Shown here in pieces: positions 1-8,820 of a DNA stretch of 64,000 nucleotides. Origin of the DNA: Jeotgalicoccus saudimassiliensis. GTDB taxonomy: Bacteria > Bacillota > Bacilli > Staphylococcales > Salinicoccaceae. Made by a program: the position numbers and the translations under genes. The stretch is taken from the NCBI RefSeq assembly GCF_000756715.1, contig NZ_CCSE01000001.1, positions 248,001-312,000 on the forward strand, given 5' to 3'. Below the pieces are notes generated by a model. The model searched no databases and was not told where the DNA came from. It was given only the letters and a program-made list of their open reading frames with translations. How positions within the stretch are numbered: the first letter of the stretch is position 1; the number at the start of each line of letters is the position of its first letter.

Positions 1-1
1 A

Positions 2-1414
2 ATCACTATGACGTTAATAGCAACACTTGGAGGATTACTGTTTGGATATGACACAGCTGTTATATCCGGTGCAGAACAATCCCTCCAAAAGTACATAACT
101 GCCGATTATAATTCATTCATACACGGAGTCACTGTATCGAGTGCATTAATCGGGTGTGTTATCGGGGGATTGCTGTCAGGTAAAATTGCAGGGAAACTCG
201 GAAGAAAGAGATCTCTTCAGCTTGCTGCTGTATTACTTGCAGCTTCAGCATTGCTTTCAGCATATCCTGAACTTCTGTTTTTCGAAGTCGGGGAAGCGAG
301 TCTCGGACTTTTAATCATGTTTAACATTTACCGTGTACTTGGCGGTATCGGTGTCGGACTGGCATCGGCTGTTACACCGATGTTTATCGGTGAAATGGCC
401 CCGTCAGGTATTCGCGGAAGGCTTGTATCATGGAATCAATTCGCAATCATCTTCGGTATGCTTGTAGTATACTTTGTAAACTACGGTATCGCCTTTGGAG
501 AATCGGCAACGTGGATCGAAACGATGGGCTGGAGATATATGTTCCTGACAGAGGCAGTGCCGGCACTTCTGTTCTTCGTGCTGCTGTTTGCAGTACCTGA
601 AACGCCGAGATACCTTGCACTTAACAAGCAGGATGACAAAGCGATGGCTGTGCTGAACAGAATTTATCATTCGGCAGACCATTCGAGAAAAGTACTTGCA
701 GATATTATTAAAACGCGTAACCTTGAGAAAAACGTTAAGAAAACACCACTGTTTTCATTCGGTAAAAAAGTGATTTTTGTTGGTATTATGGTGTCAATTT
801 TCCAGCAGTTTATCGGTATCAACGTAGCACTTTACTACGCACCGAGAATCTTTGAAGATCTTGGCGCAGGTGCTGATGCATCGATGGTGCAGACTGTAGT
901 AATGGGTCTTGTCAACGTAATATTCACACTTGTTGCAATCAGATATGTAGATAAAATTGGAAGAAAACCACTTCTTATTATCGGTTCTATCGGGATGGCA
1001 ATCGGTATGGGCGGGGTCAGCCTGCTTGCCGGATTTAACATCATCGGTATATCCACACTGATCTTTATCGTTATTTTCACAGCTTCATTCATGATGAGCT
1101 GGGGACCAATTACATGGGTTGTATTATCGGAAATATTCCCTAACAGAATCAGAGGCGGCGCTATGGCGATTGCAGTTGCTGTACAATGGCTTGCAAACTT
1201 TACCATTACTTCATTCTATCCGTATATGATGGAAGTCAGCGGAGCGATGACATACGGTTTCTACGGTCTGATGTGTGTTCTTTCCGGACTGTTCGTATGG
1301 AAATTCCTTCCTGAAACGAAAGGTAAAACGCTTGAGGAACTTGAGAATCTTTGGACGAAGAAAAAGGTTTCGTCGGATGAACTTGTTACAGATGCTGTAC
1401 TTGAAACTAAATAA
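2..1414 (+). CDS. Sugar/H+ symporter of the MFS sugar porter family (XylE-like), 5' end cut by window edge
   Basis: A twelve-helix major facilitator that most likely brings a monosaccharide into the cell with a proton. The sequence opens directly in the first helix (TLIATLGGLLFGYDTAVISG), where family members normally have about 10-20 residues before it. The reading frame runs open to the window edge, so the ATG at 8 is probably internal and the real start lies upstream. Sugar-porter signatures are present: GRKRS after helix 2, PETPRYL before the central loop, QQFIGINVALYYAP in helix 7, DKIGRKPL after helix 8, and PETKGKTLEEL at the end. The QQFIGIN and NQFAIIFG stretches resemble the xylose symporter XylE more than glucose transporters, but the substrate cannot be fixed from sequence. 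It ends at a bidirectional terminator shared with the leftward cluster. Confidence 0.88.
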   Translation: MTMTLIATLGGLLFGYDTAVISGAEQSLQKYITADYNSFIHGVTVSSALIGCVIGGLLSGKIAGKLGRKRSLQLAAVLLAASALLSAYPELLFFEVGEASLGLLIMFNIYRVLGGIGVGLASAVTPMFIGEMAPSGIRGRLVSWNQFAIIFGMLVVYFVNYGIAFGESATWIETMGWRYMFLTEAVPALLFFVLLFAVPETPRYLALNKQDDKAMAVLNRIYHSADHSRKVLADIIKTRNLEKNVKKTPLFSFGKKVIFVGIMVSIFQQFIGINVALYYAPRIFEDLGAGADASMVQTVVMGLVNVIFTLVAIRYVDKIGRKPLLIIGSIGMAIGMGGVSLLAGFNIIGISTLIFIVIFTASFMMSWGPITWVVLSEIFPNRIRGGAMAIAVAVQWLANFTITSFYPYMMEVSGAMTYGFYGLMCVLSGLFVWKFLPETKGKTLEELENLWTKKKVSSDELVTDAVLETK

Positions 1415-1420
1415 TATAAC

Positions 1421-1457
1421 AAAAAAATCTGTTCCCATCGCGGGAACAGATTTTTTT
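1421..1457. terminator. Bidirectional rho-independent terminator
   Basis: The arms TCTGTTCCC and GGGAACAGA enclose a short loop. They are flanked by seven A on the left and seven T on the right, so the element can stop transcription from the sugar porter (rightward) and from the EamA gene (leftward). Confidence 0.85.
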
Positions 1458-2361
1458 ATGAGGTTTCGGCTTTTCTTGTACTGATAAATACCCCGACACC
1501 GAGAATCAGTATAATACCGGCGAACTGGTACAGTCCAAGCCCGACATTCAACAGGACAACCGAAGTCAGTACCGCCGATACAGGTTCCAGCAGTCCGAGT
1601 ATACCGGCTTCTGTGGAGCTGATATATTTCATGCTTGTAATATACAGATAGAACGCGAGAGTTGTACCGAGCAGTATGGACAAGATTAAAACAATAATCT
1701 GCAAGGCAGTCCAGTCGAATGAAAAATCAAACATCCAGATCGGATGGACGAAGTTCATCAGAATACCGCCGGTCAGCATTGAACCTCCGACGAGCTGAAG
1801 CGGATGAACGACCTGCAGCAGCACGGGGGCATGAAGTGTGTAATATGCAAGTGCAACGCCGGATGCCAGTCCGAAGATCAGTGCAAGAGGTGAGACGGCA
1901 AGTGCGGTAATATTGCCATTTGTCGCAATCAGAATCACCCCGGCAATCATTGCAGCAATAATCAGAGCTTCTGCTTTCGTCCACGGTCTGTACTTTTTCA
2001 TCACCGCATACAGAATAATATAAATCGGCCCCGTACATTGAAGTACAGTCGCAATGGCCGCGTTGCCGAAGCCGATTGCAGCCATAAACGTGTATTGTAC
2101 CATCGTCATTCCGAAGATGGAGTAGATGGCGAACATCAGCACGGTATGTTTATTCCAGACAGTTCGATGTTTCCGGCGGAAAAATAAAGTGTATATAGAT
2201 AATAAGATAATACCGCTGATTGTCAGTCTGGCTGTAACGTACCAGTTTACATCGACCGGTGTCGTTGTAAAAATAAAGTCGGAGGCTGTGCCGCCGATTC
2301 CCCATAGTGAGGCGCCGATAACAACAAAAATTAATCCTTTAATATGAAGAGAATTTCTCAT
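1456..2361 (-). CDS. EamA/DMT family transporter
   Basis: A ten-helix drug/metabolite-type transporter of the inner membrane, made of two EamA repeats. The first begins at GLIFVVIGASLWGIGG. The second ends in the typical SSTEAGILGLLEPVSAVLTSVVLLNVGL segment, with the family's conserved E-P just before the last helices. Substrates vary widely in the family (amino acids, purines, unknown exports), so none is assigned. The chosen start (MRNSLHIKG) has AGGCAGGA six bases upstream. An alternative ATG at 2382 adds seven residues and overlaps the end of the upstream permease gene, which would allow translational coupling. It is the last gene of a leftward three-gene cluster with fetA-fetB. Confidence 0.85.
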   Translation of the reverse strand: MRNSLHIKGLIFVVIGASLWGIGGTASDFIFTTTPVDVNWYVTARLTISGIILLSIYTLFFRRKHRTVWNKHTVLMFAIYSIFGMTMVQYTFMAAIGFGNAAIATVLQCTGPIYIILYAVMKKYRPWTKAEALIIAAMIAGVILIATNGNITALAVSPLALIFGLASGVALAYYTLHAPVLLQVVHPLQLVGGSMLTGGILMNFVHPIWMFDFSFDWTALQIIVLILSILLGTTLAFYLYITSMKYISSTEAGILGLLEPVSAVLTSVVLLNVGLGLYQFAGIILILGVGVFISTRKAETS

Positions 2362-2374
2362 AGCAGTCCTGCCT

Positions 2375-3133
2375 TTACTCATTTTTTAACCCCGTATACT
2401 GCAGACGGCTGTTAAACAGTTTGGGATAAGATAAATAACCGATCATGACAGAAGCGACAGTCGCGCTTGTCAGCAGAAGAAACAGAATTAAGAGCTGATA
2501 TATGACCGCTTCCATCGGTGCGGCACCGCCGATGATGAGACCGCTCATCATTCCTGGCAGCTGGACCAGCCCAATTGTTTTCTGGGACTCTATCGTCGGA
2601 ATCATACTCGTCTGTATTGCTGATTTTAAGCTCCGGGCAACAGCATCTTTCGGTTCACCGCCGAACGACAGAATCAATTCAATCATTTCTTCGCTGTTTT
2701 CAAGTTCATCGGTAAATTTACTGACGAACAGGAGTGAAAGAACCATACAGTTGCCGATAATCATTCCGCTGATCGGAATAATCTGTTCAGGGACAAAGTC
2801 CAGAATACCGGTCAACAGCATTATCACCATGGAAACCACTTCAACAGCCGTCAGCGTTAAAATAATAATCCATTTAATGCCGGGAATGCGCGTCCCTTTT
2901 TGAATAACATTCTGGCTCGCAGCAGCAATCATGACGATAATCATTAATATCATATAAATACTGCTGCTGCTGTCGAATACAAGTGTCAGTATCATACCGA
3001 CAATCAGCAACTGTATGATGGAACGGACGGAAGCTATGACAATATCTTTAGTCAGACCGAGCTTCAGTACGACGGCAATGACGAGTGGAATAATAACAAA
3101 AATGCCGGAGAGCAGCAGTTCCTGAAAACCCAT
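2375..3133 (-). CDS. fetB: FetB-like ABC transporter permease (UPF0014)
   Basis: Membrane subunit of an ABC exporter of the UPF0014 family, 252 residues. It shows the family's pattern of about seven helices, a charged loop with QNVIQKGTRIPG, and a conserved SMIPTIESQKTIGLVQLPGMM segment that probably contacts the ATPase. The E. coli relatives FetA-FetB are reported to help export iron and protect against peroxide stress; transfer of that role to this gene is by family only. Its ATG shares one base with the stop codon of the ATPase gene (TGATG), so the two are translationally coupled. Confidence 0.85.
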   Translation of the reverse strand: MGFQELLLSGIFVIIPLVIAVVLKLGLTKDIVIASVRSIIQLLIVGMILTLVFDSSSSIYMILMIIVMIAAASQNVIQKGTRIPGIKWIIILTLTAVEVVSMVIMLLTGILDFVPEQIIPISGMIIGNCMVLSLLFVSKFTDELENSEEMIELILSFGGEPKDAVARSLKSAIQTSMIPTIESQKTIGLVQLPGMMSGLIIGGAAPMEAVIYQLLILFLLLTSATVASVMIGYLSYPKLFNSRLQYTGLKNE

Positions 3134-3837
3134 CAGCGTTCCCCCCTTAAAAATTGCTGTATAATTGTATTATCCGAACTGTACAGTGTGTCAATCGGGC
3201 CCTGCAGCAGCAGTTCGCCGCGGTGTAAGAACCATATATCATCACTGACGCGTTCGGCCTGTGCGAGGTCGTGTGTAATCCAGATAACCGTGAGGTTATG
3301 TTCCTGCTGCAGTTTTTGGACAAGACGTTCAATTTCCCGGACAAGTGTATAGTCGAGGCTCGATGTAATTTCATCCAGCAGCAGCACTTCCGGTTTTGAC
3401 ACAAACGTCCGGGCTAAGGCAATACGGCTTTTTTCACCGCCGGAGAGCGTACTGACTTTACGTTCGAGAAAACTCCCGTCGAGTTCGACCATACCGAGCA
3501 GTTCAATGGCACGGTCTTGTTCCAGTTCTTTGTTAAATATTTTAAGCGGCAGATTTAAATTATCGTAAACAGTACCGGAAAGCATCGGTGCACTTTGAAA
3601 TGCCATGCCGGCTTTCTTTCTGAGTTTCACGATATCGGCGTCGTTGATGTTTTCTCCGCGGTAAAATACATCGCCGGAAGCGGGAGACAGGAGACCGTTA
3701 ATATGTTTCAGGCATGTTGTTTTCCCGGCGCCGCTCGGACCGATAAATGTCGTGATTTTATTTTCACGGAAATAACCGGAAATGTTATGCAGTATATCCC
3801 GGTGACTGACATTTTTAAACTCAATAATCTCCATCAT
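3133..3837 (-). CDS. fetA: FetA-like ABC transporter ATP-binding protein
   Basis: The 234-residue ATPase partner of the UPF0014 permease that follows it. Walker A is GPSGAGKTT at about residues 34-42, the Q-loop lies around AFQSAP, the ABC signature is LSGGEKSR, Walker B is VLLLDEITSSLD, and the H-loop is VIWITHD. A ribosome site GGAGG sits about ten bases upstream of the start. It is the first gene of the leftward fetA-fetB-eamA cluster and lies 46 bp from the divergent DUF72 gene. The likely role is export of iron or another metal; the substrate is inferred from the E. coli FetAB pair only. Confidence 0.85.
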   Translation of the reverse strand: MMEIIEFKNVSHRDILHNISGYFRENKITTFIGPSGAGKTTCLKHINGLLSPASGDVFYRGENINDADIVKLRKKAGMAFQSAPMLSGTVYDNLNLPLKIFNKELEQDRAIELLGMVELDGSFLERKVSTLSGGEKSRIALARTFVSKPEVLLLDEITSSLDYTLVREIERLVQKLQQEHNLTVIWITHDLAQAERVSDDIWFLHRGELLLQGPIDTLYSSDNTIIQQFLRGER

Positions 3838-3883
3838 TCATATCCTCCAATGTAAATGTGCTAAAATGAAGTAAGGTGATTTA

Positions 3884-4732
3884 ATGATTTATATAGGACT
3901 GACAGGGTGGGGCGACCACGACTCGCTGTACACCGAACTTTCAAATAAAAAAGATAAATTAATTACATACGCTTCGCATTTTCCAATCGTTGAACTTGAT
4001 TCAACATACTATGCAGTACAGCGCCAGTCAACAATAGAAAAATGGTGCGATCAGACACCTGACACGTTTAAGTTCGCAGTCAAGGCCCATCAGTTTATGA
4101 CAGGGCACAGCGACTACAGGGAACATTATGATTCCATACGTGATGTCTTCGATGCATATAAAGAGATGCTGTTGCCTATGTATGAGAGAAACAAGCTTGC
4201 ATTTGTACTTTTGCAGTTCCCGCCGTGGCTTGACTGCACCAGTAAAAATATCCGCTATGTAAAATTTGCAACGGAGCTTTTGAAACCGTTCAAAGTGGCG
4301 GTCGAGTTCCGCAATCAGACGTGGTTCAGCGACGAATATAAAGAAGATACATTGTCGTTTCTTCACGACAGCGGCGTCATTCACAGTATTTGTGATGAAC
4401 CGCAGGCCGGTATCGGTTCGGTACCGTTCGTTAACCGGATCACCGATAATACTGCGTTTATCCGGCTGCACGGCCGTAATGTTCACGGCTGGACACAGCA
4501 GAACAGAACGTCCGAAGAGTGGCGGGATGTCCGTTATTTATATGATTATAACAGACAGGAACTCGAGTGGTTACAAAAACAGATCGGCATATTACAGCAT
4601 AAAACGAAAGATATCTATATCGTCTTTAACAATAACTCAGGGGGTCACGCGGCTGGCAATGCAAAACAGTTAATCAGCATGCTTAATATCGAATACAGCG
4701 GACTTGCGCCAAAGCAGCTGAAACTTTTCTAA
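3884..4732 (+). CDS. DUF72 (YunF/YecE-like) protein
   Basis: A 282-residue protein of the DUF72 family, which adopts a TIM-barrel-like fold and has no settled biochemical function. Visible hallmarks are the N-terminal IGLTGWGDHDSLY, the FPIVELDSTYYAV segment, FKFAVKAHQFMTGH, LLQFPPW, VAVEFRNQTW and YIVFNNNSGGHAAGNAKQL near the C-terminus. The start has AAGGTG five bases upstream. It heads a rightward trio with a TSUP exporter and a YunD-like phosphoesterase. B. subtilis has the same three families adjacent (yunD, yunE, yunF), which suggests a conserved but unknown joint role. Confidence 0.85.
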   Translation: MIYIGLTGWGDHDSLYTELSNKKDKLITYASHFPIVELDSTYYAVQRQSTIEKWCDQTPDTFKFAVKAHQFMTGHSDYREHYDSIRDVFDAYKEMLLPMYERNKLAFVLLQFPPWLDCTSKNIRYVKFATELLKPFKVAVEFRNQTWFSDEYKEDTLSFLHDSGVIHSICDEPQAGIGSVPFVNRITDNTAFIRLHGRNVHGWTQQNRTSEEWRDVRYLYDYNRQELEWLQKQIGILQHKTKDIYIVFNNNSGGHAAGNAKQLISMLNIEYSGLAPKQLKLF

Positions 4733-4745
4733 GGGGCTGAGGTTC

Positions 4746-5567
4746 ATGGAATTTATCGTGCTAATACTGATTGGTTTTCTATCTTCTGTACTGGGCTCGC
4801 TCGTCGGTATCGGCGGGGGTGTTATTGTCGTTCCCGCATTGATGTTCTTCGGGCTGACACTCGGGCTTCTGCCGGCCATCACGCCGCAGACAGCTGTCGG
4901 TACGTCGAGCATGCTGCTTATTTTTACCGGCATGAGCGCAATGATTTCCTATGCCCGGAACAAGCAGGTGGACAGGGAAAACGGCATACTGTTTCTGATT
5001 GGTCTGATGCCGGGGGCATTCGCCGGATCATACGCCAGCAGTTTGTTTACCGTGGACAGTTTTAACCTCTATTTCGGTATGTTTTTAATTTTTATCAGTA
5101 TTCTTCTTGTAGTGAGAAATAAAATTAAGCCGATGAAAGTATTCCAGAATCCAAAATATTTAAAACCTCACCGCGATAACATGGGAAATGTGTATCATTA
5201 CGGTTTCCCACCTTATCTCGGTATTGTAATTACGTTTATGGTCGGCTTTGTTACCGGCCTGTTCGGTATTGGCGGGGGTGTTCTGATGACGCCGTTAATG
5301 TTGATGGTATTCCGTATGCCGCCGACTATTGCCATCGGTACGAGCATGATGATGGTCTTTTTCTCCGGTGTGTCGTCAGCCTTCGGTCACGTGCTGCAGA
5401 ATAACGTCGTGTACATGTATATACTGATGCTCGTTCCGGCAGCTGTAATCGGAGCGAATATCGGTGTGAAAATTAACCAGCGCTTCAGTTCGGACGGCCT
5501 GGTTGTTATACTCCGCACCGTTCTGTTTATGCTGGGTGTGTATTTAATCTTACAAACAATTCTTTAA
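4746..5567 (+). CDS. TSUP family (TauE/SafE) sulfite/anion exporter, YunE-like
   Basis: A 273-residue membrane protein of the TSUP family with the usual duplicated architecture. Each half begins with a glycine-rich helix followed by a PA.TP or PPT.AIGTS motif: VGIGGGVIVVPALMFFG with TPQTAVGTSS in the first half, and FGIGGGVLMTPLMLMVF with PPTIAIGTSM in the second. Members move sulfite, sulfonates or related organic anions, usually outward; the substrate here is unknown. It starts 13 bp after the DUF72 gene and ends 11 bp before the phosphoesterase, consistent with one transcript. Confidence 0.85.
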   Translation: MEFIVLILIGFLSSVLGSLVGIGGGVIVVPALMFFGLTLGLLPAITPQTAVGTSSMLLIFTGMSAMISYARNKQVDRENGILFLIGLMPGAFAGSYASSLFTVDSFNLYFGMFLIFISILLVVRNKIKPMKVFQNPKYLKPHRDNMGNVYHYGFPPYLGIVITFMVGFVTGLFGIGGGVLMTPLMLMVFRMPPTIAIGTSMMMVFFSGVSSAFGHVLQNNVVYMYILMLVPAAVIGANIGVKINQRFSSDGLVVILRTVLFMLGVYLILQTIL

Positions 5568-5578
5568 GGAGTGCTCGT

Positions 5579-6898
5579 ATGGAAGTGAAAATTTATCACA
5601 CGAATGATATACACAGTGCATTACATAACTATATGAAGTTTACGAGCTTCATTAAAAATAAAAGACGCCAGTACATAGATAATATGTTCTATGTGGATAT
5701 CGGCGACCATGTGGACCGTTCGCATCCATATACAGAAGCGACACTCGGAAAAGGTAATATCGATTTGTTAAACGATGCAACATGTGATGTGGCAACGCTT
5801 GGCAATAACGAAGGCATTACCCTTACAAAAGAGCAGCTGAAACATTTATATGACGAAGCGGACTTTGATGTGATCTGTGCGAACCTTCGCGAAGTCGGTT
5901 CCGGGGAGCCTTATTTTAAACCGTATACGATTAAGGAAATCAACGGCGTGAATATTGGCTTTATTGCTGCGACGGTTGAATTCACCCCGTTTTACCTGGC
6001 GCTCGACTGGGAAGTGGCGGATGCTTTTGACTGGATTGAAAAATACCTGCACGAATTAAAGCCTCAGGTGGATGCGGTTGTAATGATGAGCCATCTCGGC
6101 ATGTACGATGATGAAACGCTGGCGAACAAATTTCCTGAAATCGATTTAATACTGTCATCCCATACGCATCATCATTTCGAACATGGTGACCGGGTGAACG
6201 GTGTACTGCTGGCTGCAGCAGGCAGATACGGTGAATATATCGGTGAAGTGACGCTCGAATTCGACGGCCGGTCACTCGTCGGGAAGAAAGCCGCACTGAT
6301 TGAATCCGACATTTTATCACAGGTGGAGAATGATTATTACAATAAAGGCAAGGCGATACTTAAAAATACGGTCATAAAAGAAGATGCGCTGCCGATCGAC
6401 CGGAGATTGTATTCGGCGGGGAAATTCAGTTCGCTGCTTGCCTACATTCTGAAAGATTTTACAGACAGTGATGCCGGTCTGATTCATACCGGTCTGATTG
6501 CGAGCCCGTTTGACGGCGGAGAGCTGACTGAGTATTCACTTCATAAAGTGCTGCCGCATGCAATTAACGCTGTGCAGATAGAGTTGACCGGACGCGAGAT
6601 GAAAGAGATTTTTACCCAGGCCGCCCGGCACGAGTATAAAGATGAAATTGTCCGGGGACTCGGGTTCCGCGGCGATATTTTCGGTTGTTTTGTCACGAAT
6701 AATATTCAGTATATCCAGTCGGAAAGGGAGTATTATATCGGCGGAAAACTGATCGAAGACCAGAAGAAGTATAAGCTTGGAACACTTGATATGTATACGT
6801 TCGGCAGAATATTTCCGCAGTTCAGATACTCGAAAAAAGACTATATTATGCCGGACCTTCTCCGGGACATTGTTAAAAACTATCTCGATGAACTGTAG
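5579..6898 (+). CDS. Metallophosphoesterase / 5'-nucleotidase family protein (YunD-like)
   Basis: A 439-residue cytoplasmic protein with no signal peptide, unlike secreted UshA-type 5'-nucleotidases. The N-terminal calcineurin-like domain shows metal-binding motifs HTNDIHS, DIGDHVDRS, MSHLG and LSSHTHHHFEHG. The motif that is usually GNHE reads GNNEG here, an asparagine in place of the histidine; I recall the same form in YunD-type proteins, so it may be a subfamily trait rather than damage. The C-terminal half carries the 5'-nucleotidase domain with the NAVQIELTGREMKEIF segment. The start has AAGGAG about six bases upstream. The substrate is unknown; a nucleotide or nucleotide-like phosphate ester is the family expectation. 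Confidence 0.85.
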   Translation: MEVKIYHTNDIHSALHNYMKFTSFIKNKRRQYIDNMFYVDIGDHVDRSHPYTEATLGKGNIDLLNDATCDVATLGNNEGITLTKEQLKHLYDEADFDVICANLREVGSGEPYFKPYTIKEINGVNIGFIAATVEFTPFYLALDWEVADAFDWIEKYLHELKPQVDAVVMMSHLGMYDDETLANKFPEIDLILSSHTHHHFEHGDRVNGVLLAAAGRYGEYIGEVTLEFDGRSLVGKKAALIESDILSQVENDYYNKGKAILKNTVIKEDALPIDRRLYSAGKFSSLLAYILKDFTDSDAGLIHTGLIASPFDGGELTEYSLHKVLPHAINAVQIELTGREMKEIFTQAARHEYKDEIVRGLGFRGDIFGCFVTNNIQYIQSEREYYIGGKLIEDQKKYKLGTLDMYTFGRIFPQFRYSKKDYIMPDLLRDIVKNYLDEL

Positions 6899-6917
6899 TC
6901 ATTTCCGGTATGGATAT

Positions 6918-6925
6918 GCTATAAT
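6918..6925 (+). promoter_or_regulatory. Promoter for the lysine riboswitch and NhaC gene
   Basis: TGCTATAAT is an extended -10 element (TG one base before a perfect TATAAT at 6920-6925). It sits about 25 bases before the riboswitch P1 stem. No strong -35 is visible upstream, which is acceptable for extended -10 promoters. Confidence 0.55.
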
Positions 6926-6946
6926 GAATAACAATTGAATAAATAA

Positions 6947-7104
6947 AAGTAGAGGTTGCACTTTTCAAGAGTAAAGTATTTTAGCAGGCATGCGTTTAAA
7001 AGATACTTAAAAGGGGAAAGTGCCGAAGAATGATACCGGCAGGTATATATTCTGGGGTTCAGTTTAACAGGCTGGGCACTGTCAGTAACATGATGCGCTA
7101 CATT
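6947..7104 (+). ncRNA. Lysine riboswitch (L box) aptamer
   Basis: The stretch shows the conserved pieces of the L-box aptamer in order: AGAGGTTGCA at the start, AAGAGTAAAGTATTT, GGGGAAAGTGCCGAAGAA, GCTGGGCACTGTCAGTAAC and a closing GCGCTAC that pairs with the opening GTAG region as helix P1. It lies between a promoter and a terminator in front of an NhaC-family transporter. L boxes shut off lysine uptake or synthesis when lysine is plentiful. Assignment is by eye; a covariance search would settle the boundaries. Confidence 0.85.
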
Positions 7105-7112
7105 TAATAGGT

Positions 7113-7158
7113 AAATCATAAATGCGTGCACTGTTAGCGTATTTGTGATTTTTTTTAT
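7113..7158 (+). terminator. Riboswitch-controlled terminator
   Basis: AAATCATAAATGCG pairs with CGTATTTGTGATT, followed by a run of eight T. It lies directly after the lysine aptamer, so lysine binding is expected to favour this hairpin and stop transcription before the transporter gene. Confidence 0.8.
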
Positions 7159-7182
7159 TGAAAAAAACTAGGAGGAAGAAAC

Positions 7183-8766
7183 ATGGAAGCATTTTTAAAT
7201 TGGGAATACATGCCTTTAATCCCGCCGCTGCTTACGCTGCTGCTCGTCATTATTACGAGAAAAGTGGGAATCAGTTTAGGGGCAGGAATTATTACATCGG
7301 CATTTGTCATTGCGAATGGCCGGTTCGGTGAATTTTTCACACTGATTATCGATTCATTTCTGGCAATCTTTATTGAAGACGGCGGTCTGAACACGTGGAA
7401 TGCATACATATTAATATTCTTAACACTTCTTGGGATTATGACGGCATTTATGAATATGTCAGGCGGTGCGCGTGCATTCACAAACTGGGCACTGACTAAA
7501 GTTAAATCCCGCCGCGGTGCAGGTCTCGTAACGGGACTGCTCGGGATTATCGTGTTTATCGATGACTATTTCAGTGCATTAATTGTCGGTCAGGTGGCAA
7601 AGCCGATTACTGACAAATATAATATTTCAAGAGCAAAACTCGCTTATCTTGTCGATACGACAGCATCACCGGTTGCAGTAATGGCGCCGGTATCCAGCTG
7701 GGGTGCGGGAATTATGGGTCTGACAGCACCGCTGTTAATCGGTGCCGGCATGACGCACATTTCACCATTCCAGAGTTTTATGTATATGGTACCGATGAAC
7801 TTCTATGTCATCGCAGCAGTCGTTATGATGTTTATCGTTATTATCTTTAAATTCGATATCGGTCCGATGAGAAAACAGGAAGATTTAGCGATTAACGAAG
7901 GTGTTCTGCGTGACAAAGTTCCGGAGTTTGCTGAGCAGGATGAAGACCTGCCGGTTCATGAAGGATCGGGTGCAAGTGCATTAATCGTGCCGATTGTTGC
8001 TCTCGCACTGACTGTTATAGTTGCAATGTACATTACAGGCGCAATGGAAGGCGGGGACTGGAGCGTCTTCACAGTCATGGAAAACACGCTGATTACACAT
8101 GCGCTGTTAATTGGTGGAATTGTCGGCCTTGTCCTGACGCTTGTCTACTACTTCAAACATACGAAAAATGATAATGATTTCAGCGGCAGACACATTCTGC
8201 TTGGAATCAAAACAGGTTTCCTTGCGATGTTCCCGGCGATGCTGGTATTAACATTCGCATGGATGATCGGCGGACTGATCAGTGAACTTGGTACAGGAGA
8301 ACTGCTCGGTACAATGGTTGAGAATTCAAGTCTTTCTGTTGCGCTGCTGCCGGCTGTTATTTTTATCGTTGCATGTATTATGGCAATGGCAACAGGAACG
8401 AGCTGGGGTTCATTCGGTATTCTTATTCCGGTAGCGGGTGAAATCATTATTTCACTTGGTGAAACGGAGCTGTTACTGCCGACTGTCGCAGCTGTACTTG
8501 CAGGAGCGGTATTCGGGGACCACTGTTCACCGATTTCCGATTCGACGATTCTGTCATCGACAGGTTCCGGCAGTGACCACATCGTTCACGTTATGACGCA
8601 GCTGCCGTACTCGGTAATCAGTGCATTAATCGCACTTGCCGGTTTCGTTATTCTCGGTCTGACAACGAGTGTTATGTACGGTCTGCTCGGAGTACTCGGA
8701 GGACTGTTAATCGTGTTTGTGATCGTTAAATTTATCTACCGTCCGGTCGCTAAACAGAACGCATAA
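7183..8766 (+). CDS. NhaC family transporter under lysine riboswitch control (LysW-like)
   Basis: A 527-residue NhaC-superfamily membrane protein. Visible segments include GLLGIIVFIDDYFSALIVG, DTTASPVAVMAPVSSWGAG, MATGTSWGSFGILIPV and FGDHCSPISDSTILSSTGSG, all characteristic of the family. Family members are often annotated as Na+/H+ antiporters, but the lysine riboswitch directly upstream argues that the physiological cargo is lysine. NhaC-type proteins behind L boxes have been proposed as lysine transporters (LysW) in comparative studies. The start has AGGAGG eight bases upstream. It stands alone between its own leader and the yutD promoter region. Confidence 0.85.
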   Translation: MEAFLNWEYMPLIPPLLTLLLVIITRKVGISLGAGIITSAFVIANGRFGEFFTLIIDSFLAIFIEDGGLNTWNAYILIFLTLLGIMTAFMNMSGGARAFTNWALTKVKSRRGAGLVTGLLGIIVFIDDYFSALIVGQVAKPITDKYNISRAKLAYLVDTTASPVAVMAPVSSWGAGIMGLTAPLLIGAGMTHISPFQSFMYMVPMNFYVIAAVVMMFIVIIFKFDIGPMRKQEDLAINEGVLRDKVPEFAEQDEDLPVHEGSGASALIVPIVALALTVIVAMYITGAMEGGDWSVFTVMENTLITHALLIGGIVGLVLTLVYYFKHTKNDNDFSGRHILLGIKTGFLAMFPAMLVLTFAWMIGGLISELGTGELLGTMVENSSLSVALLPAVIFIVACIMAMATGTSWGSFGILIPVAGEIIISLGETELLLPTVAAVLAGAVFGDHCSPISDSTILSSTGSGSDHIVHVMTQLPYSVISALIALAGFVILGLTTSVMYGLLGVLGGLLIVFVIVKFIYRPVAKQNA

Positions 8767-8820
8767 TGGTAATTATTGTGATATTATAGAAGTATCAGTC
8801 TGATTAAAGGGTGTGCTTCT

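Noticed and set aside
4028-4486. Leftward frame of 152 codons inside the DUF72 gene
   Set aside because: Antisense shadow of a recognisable family; no ribosome site.
8148-8582. Leftward 144-codon frame inside the NhaC gene
   Set aside because: Antisense shadow; its Ser/Pro-rich composition mirrors the membrane helices on the other strand.
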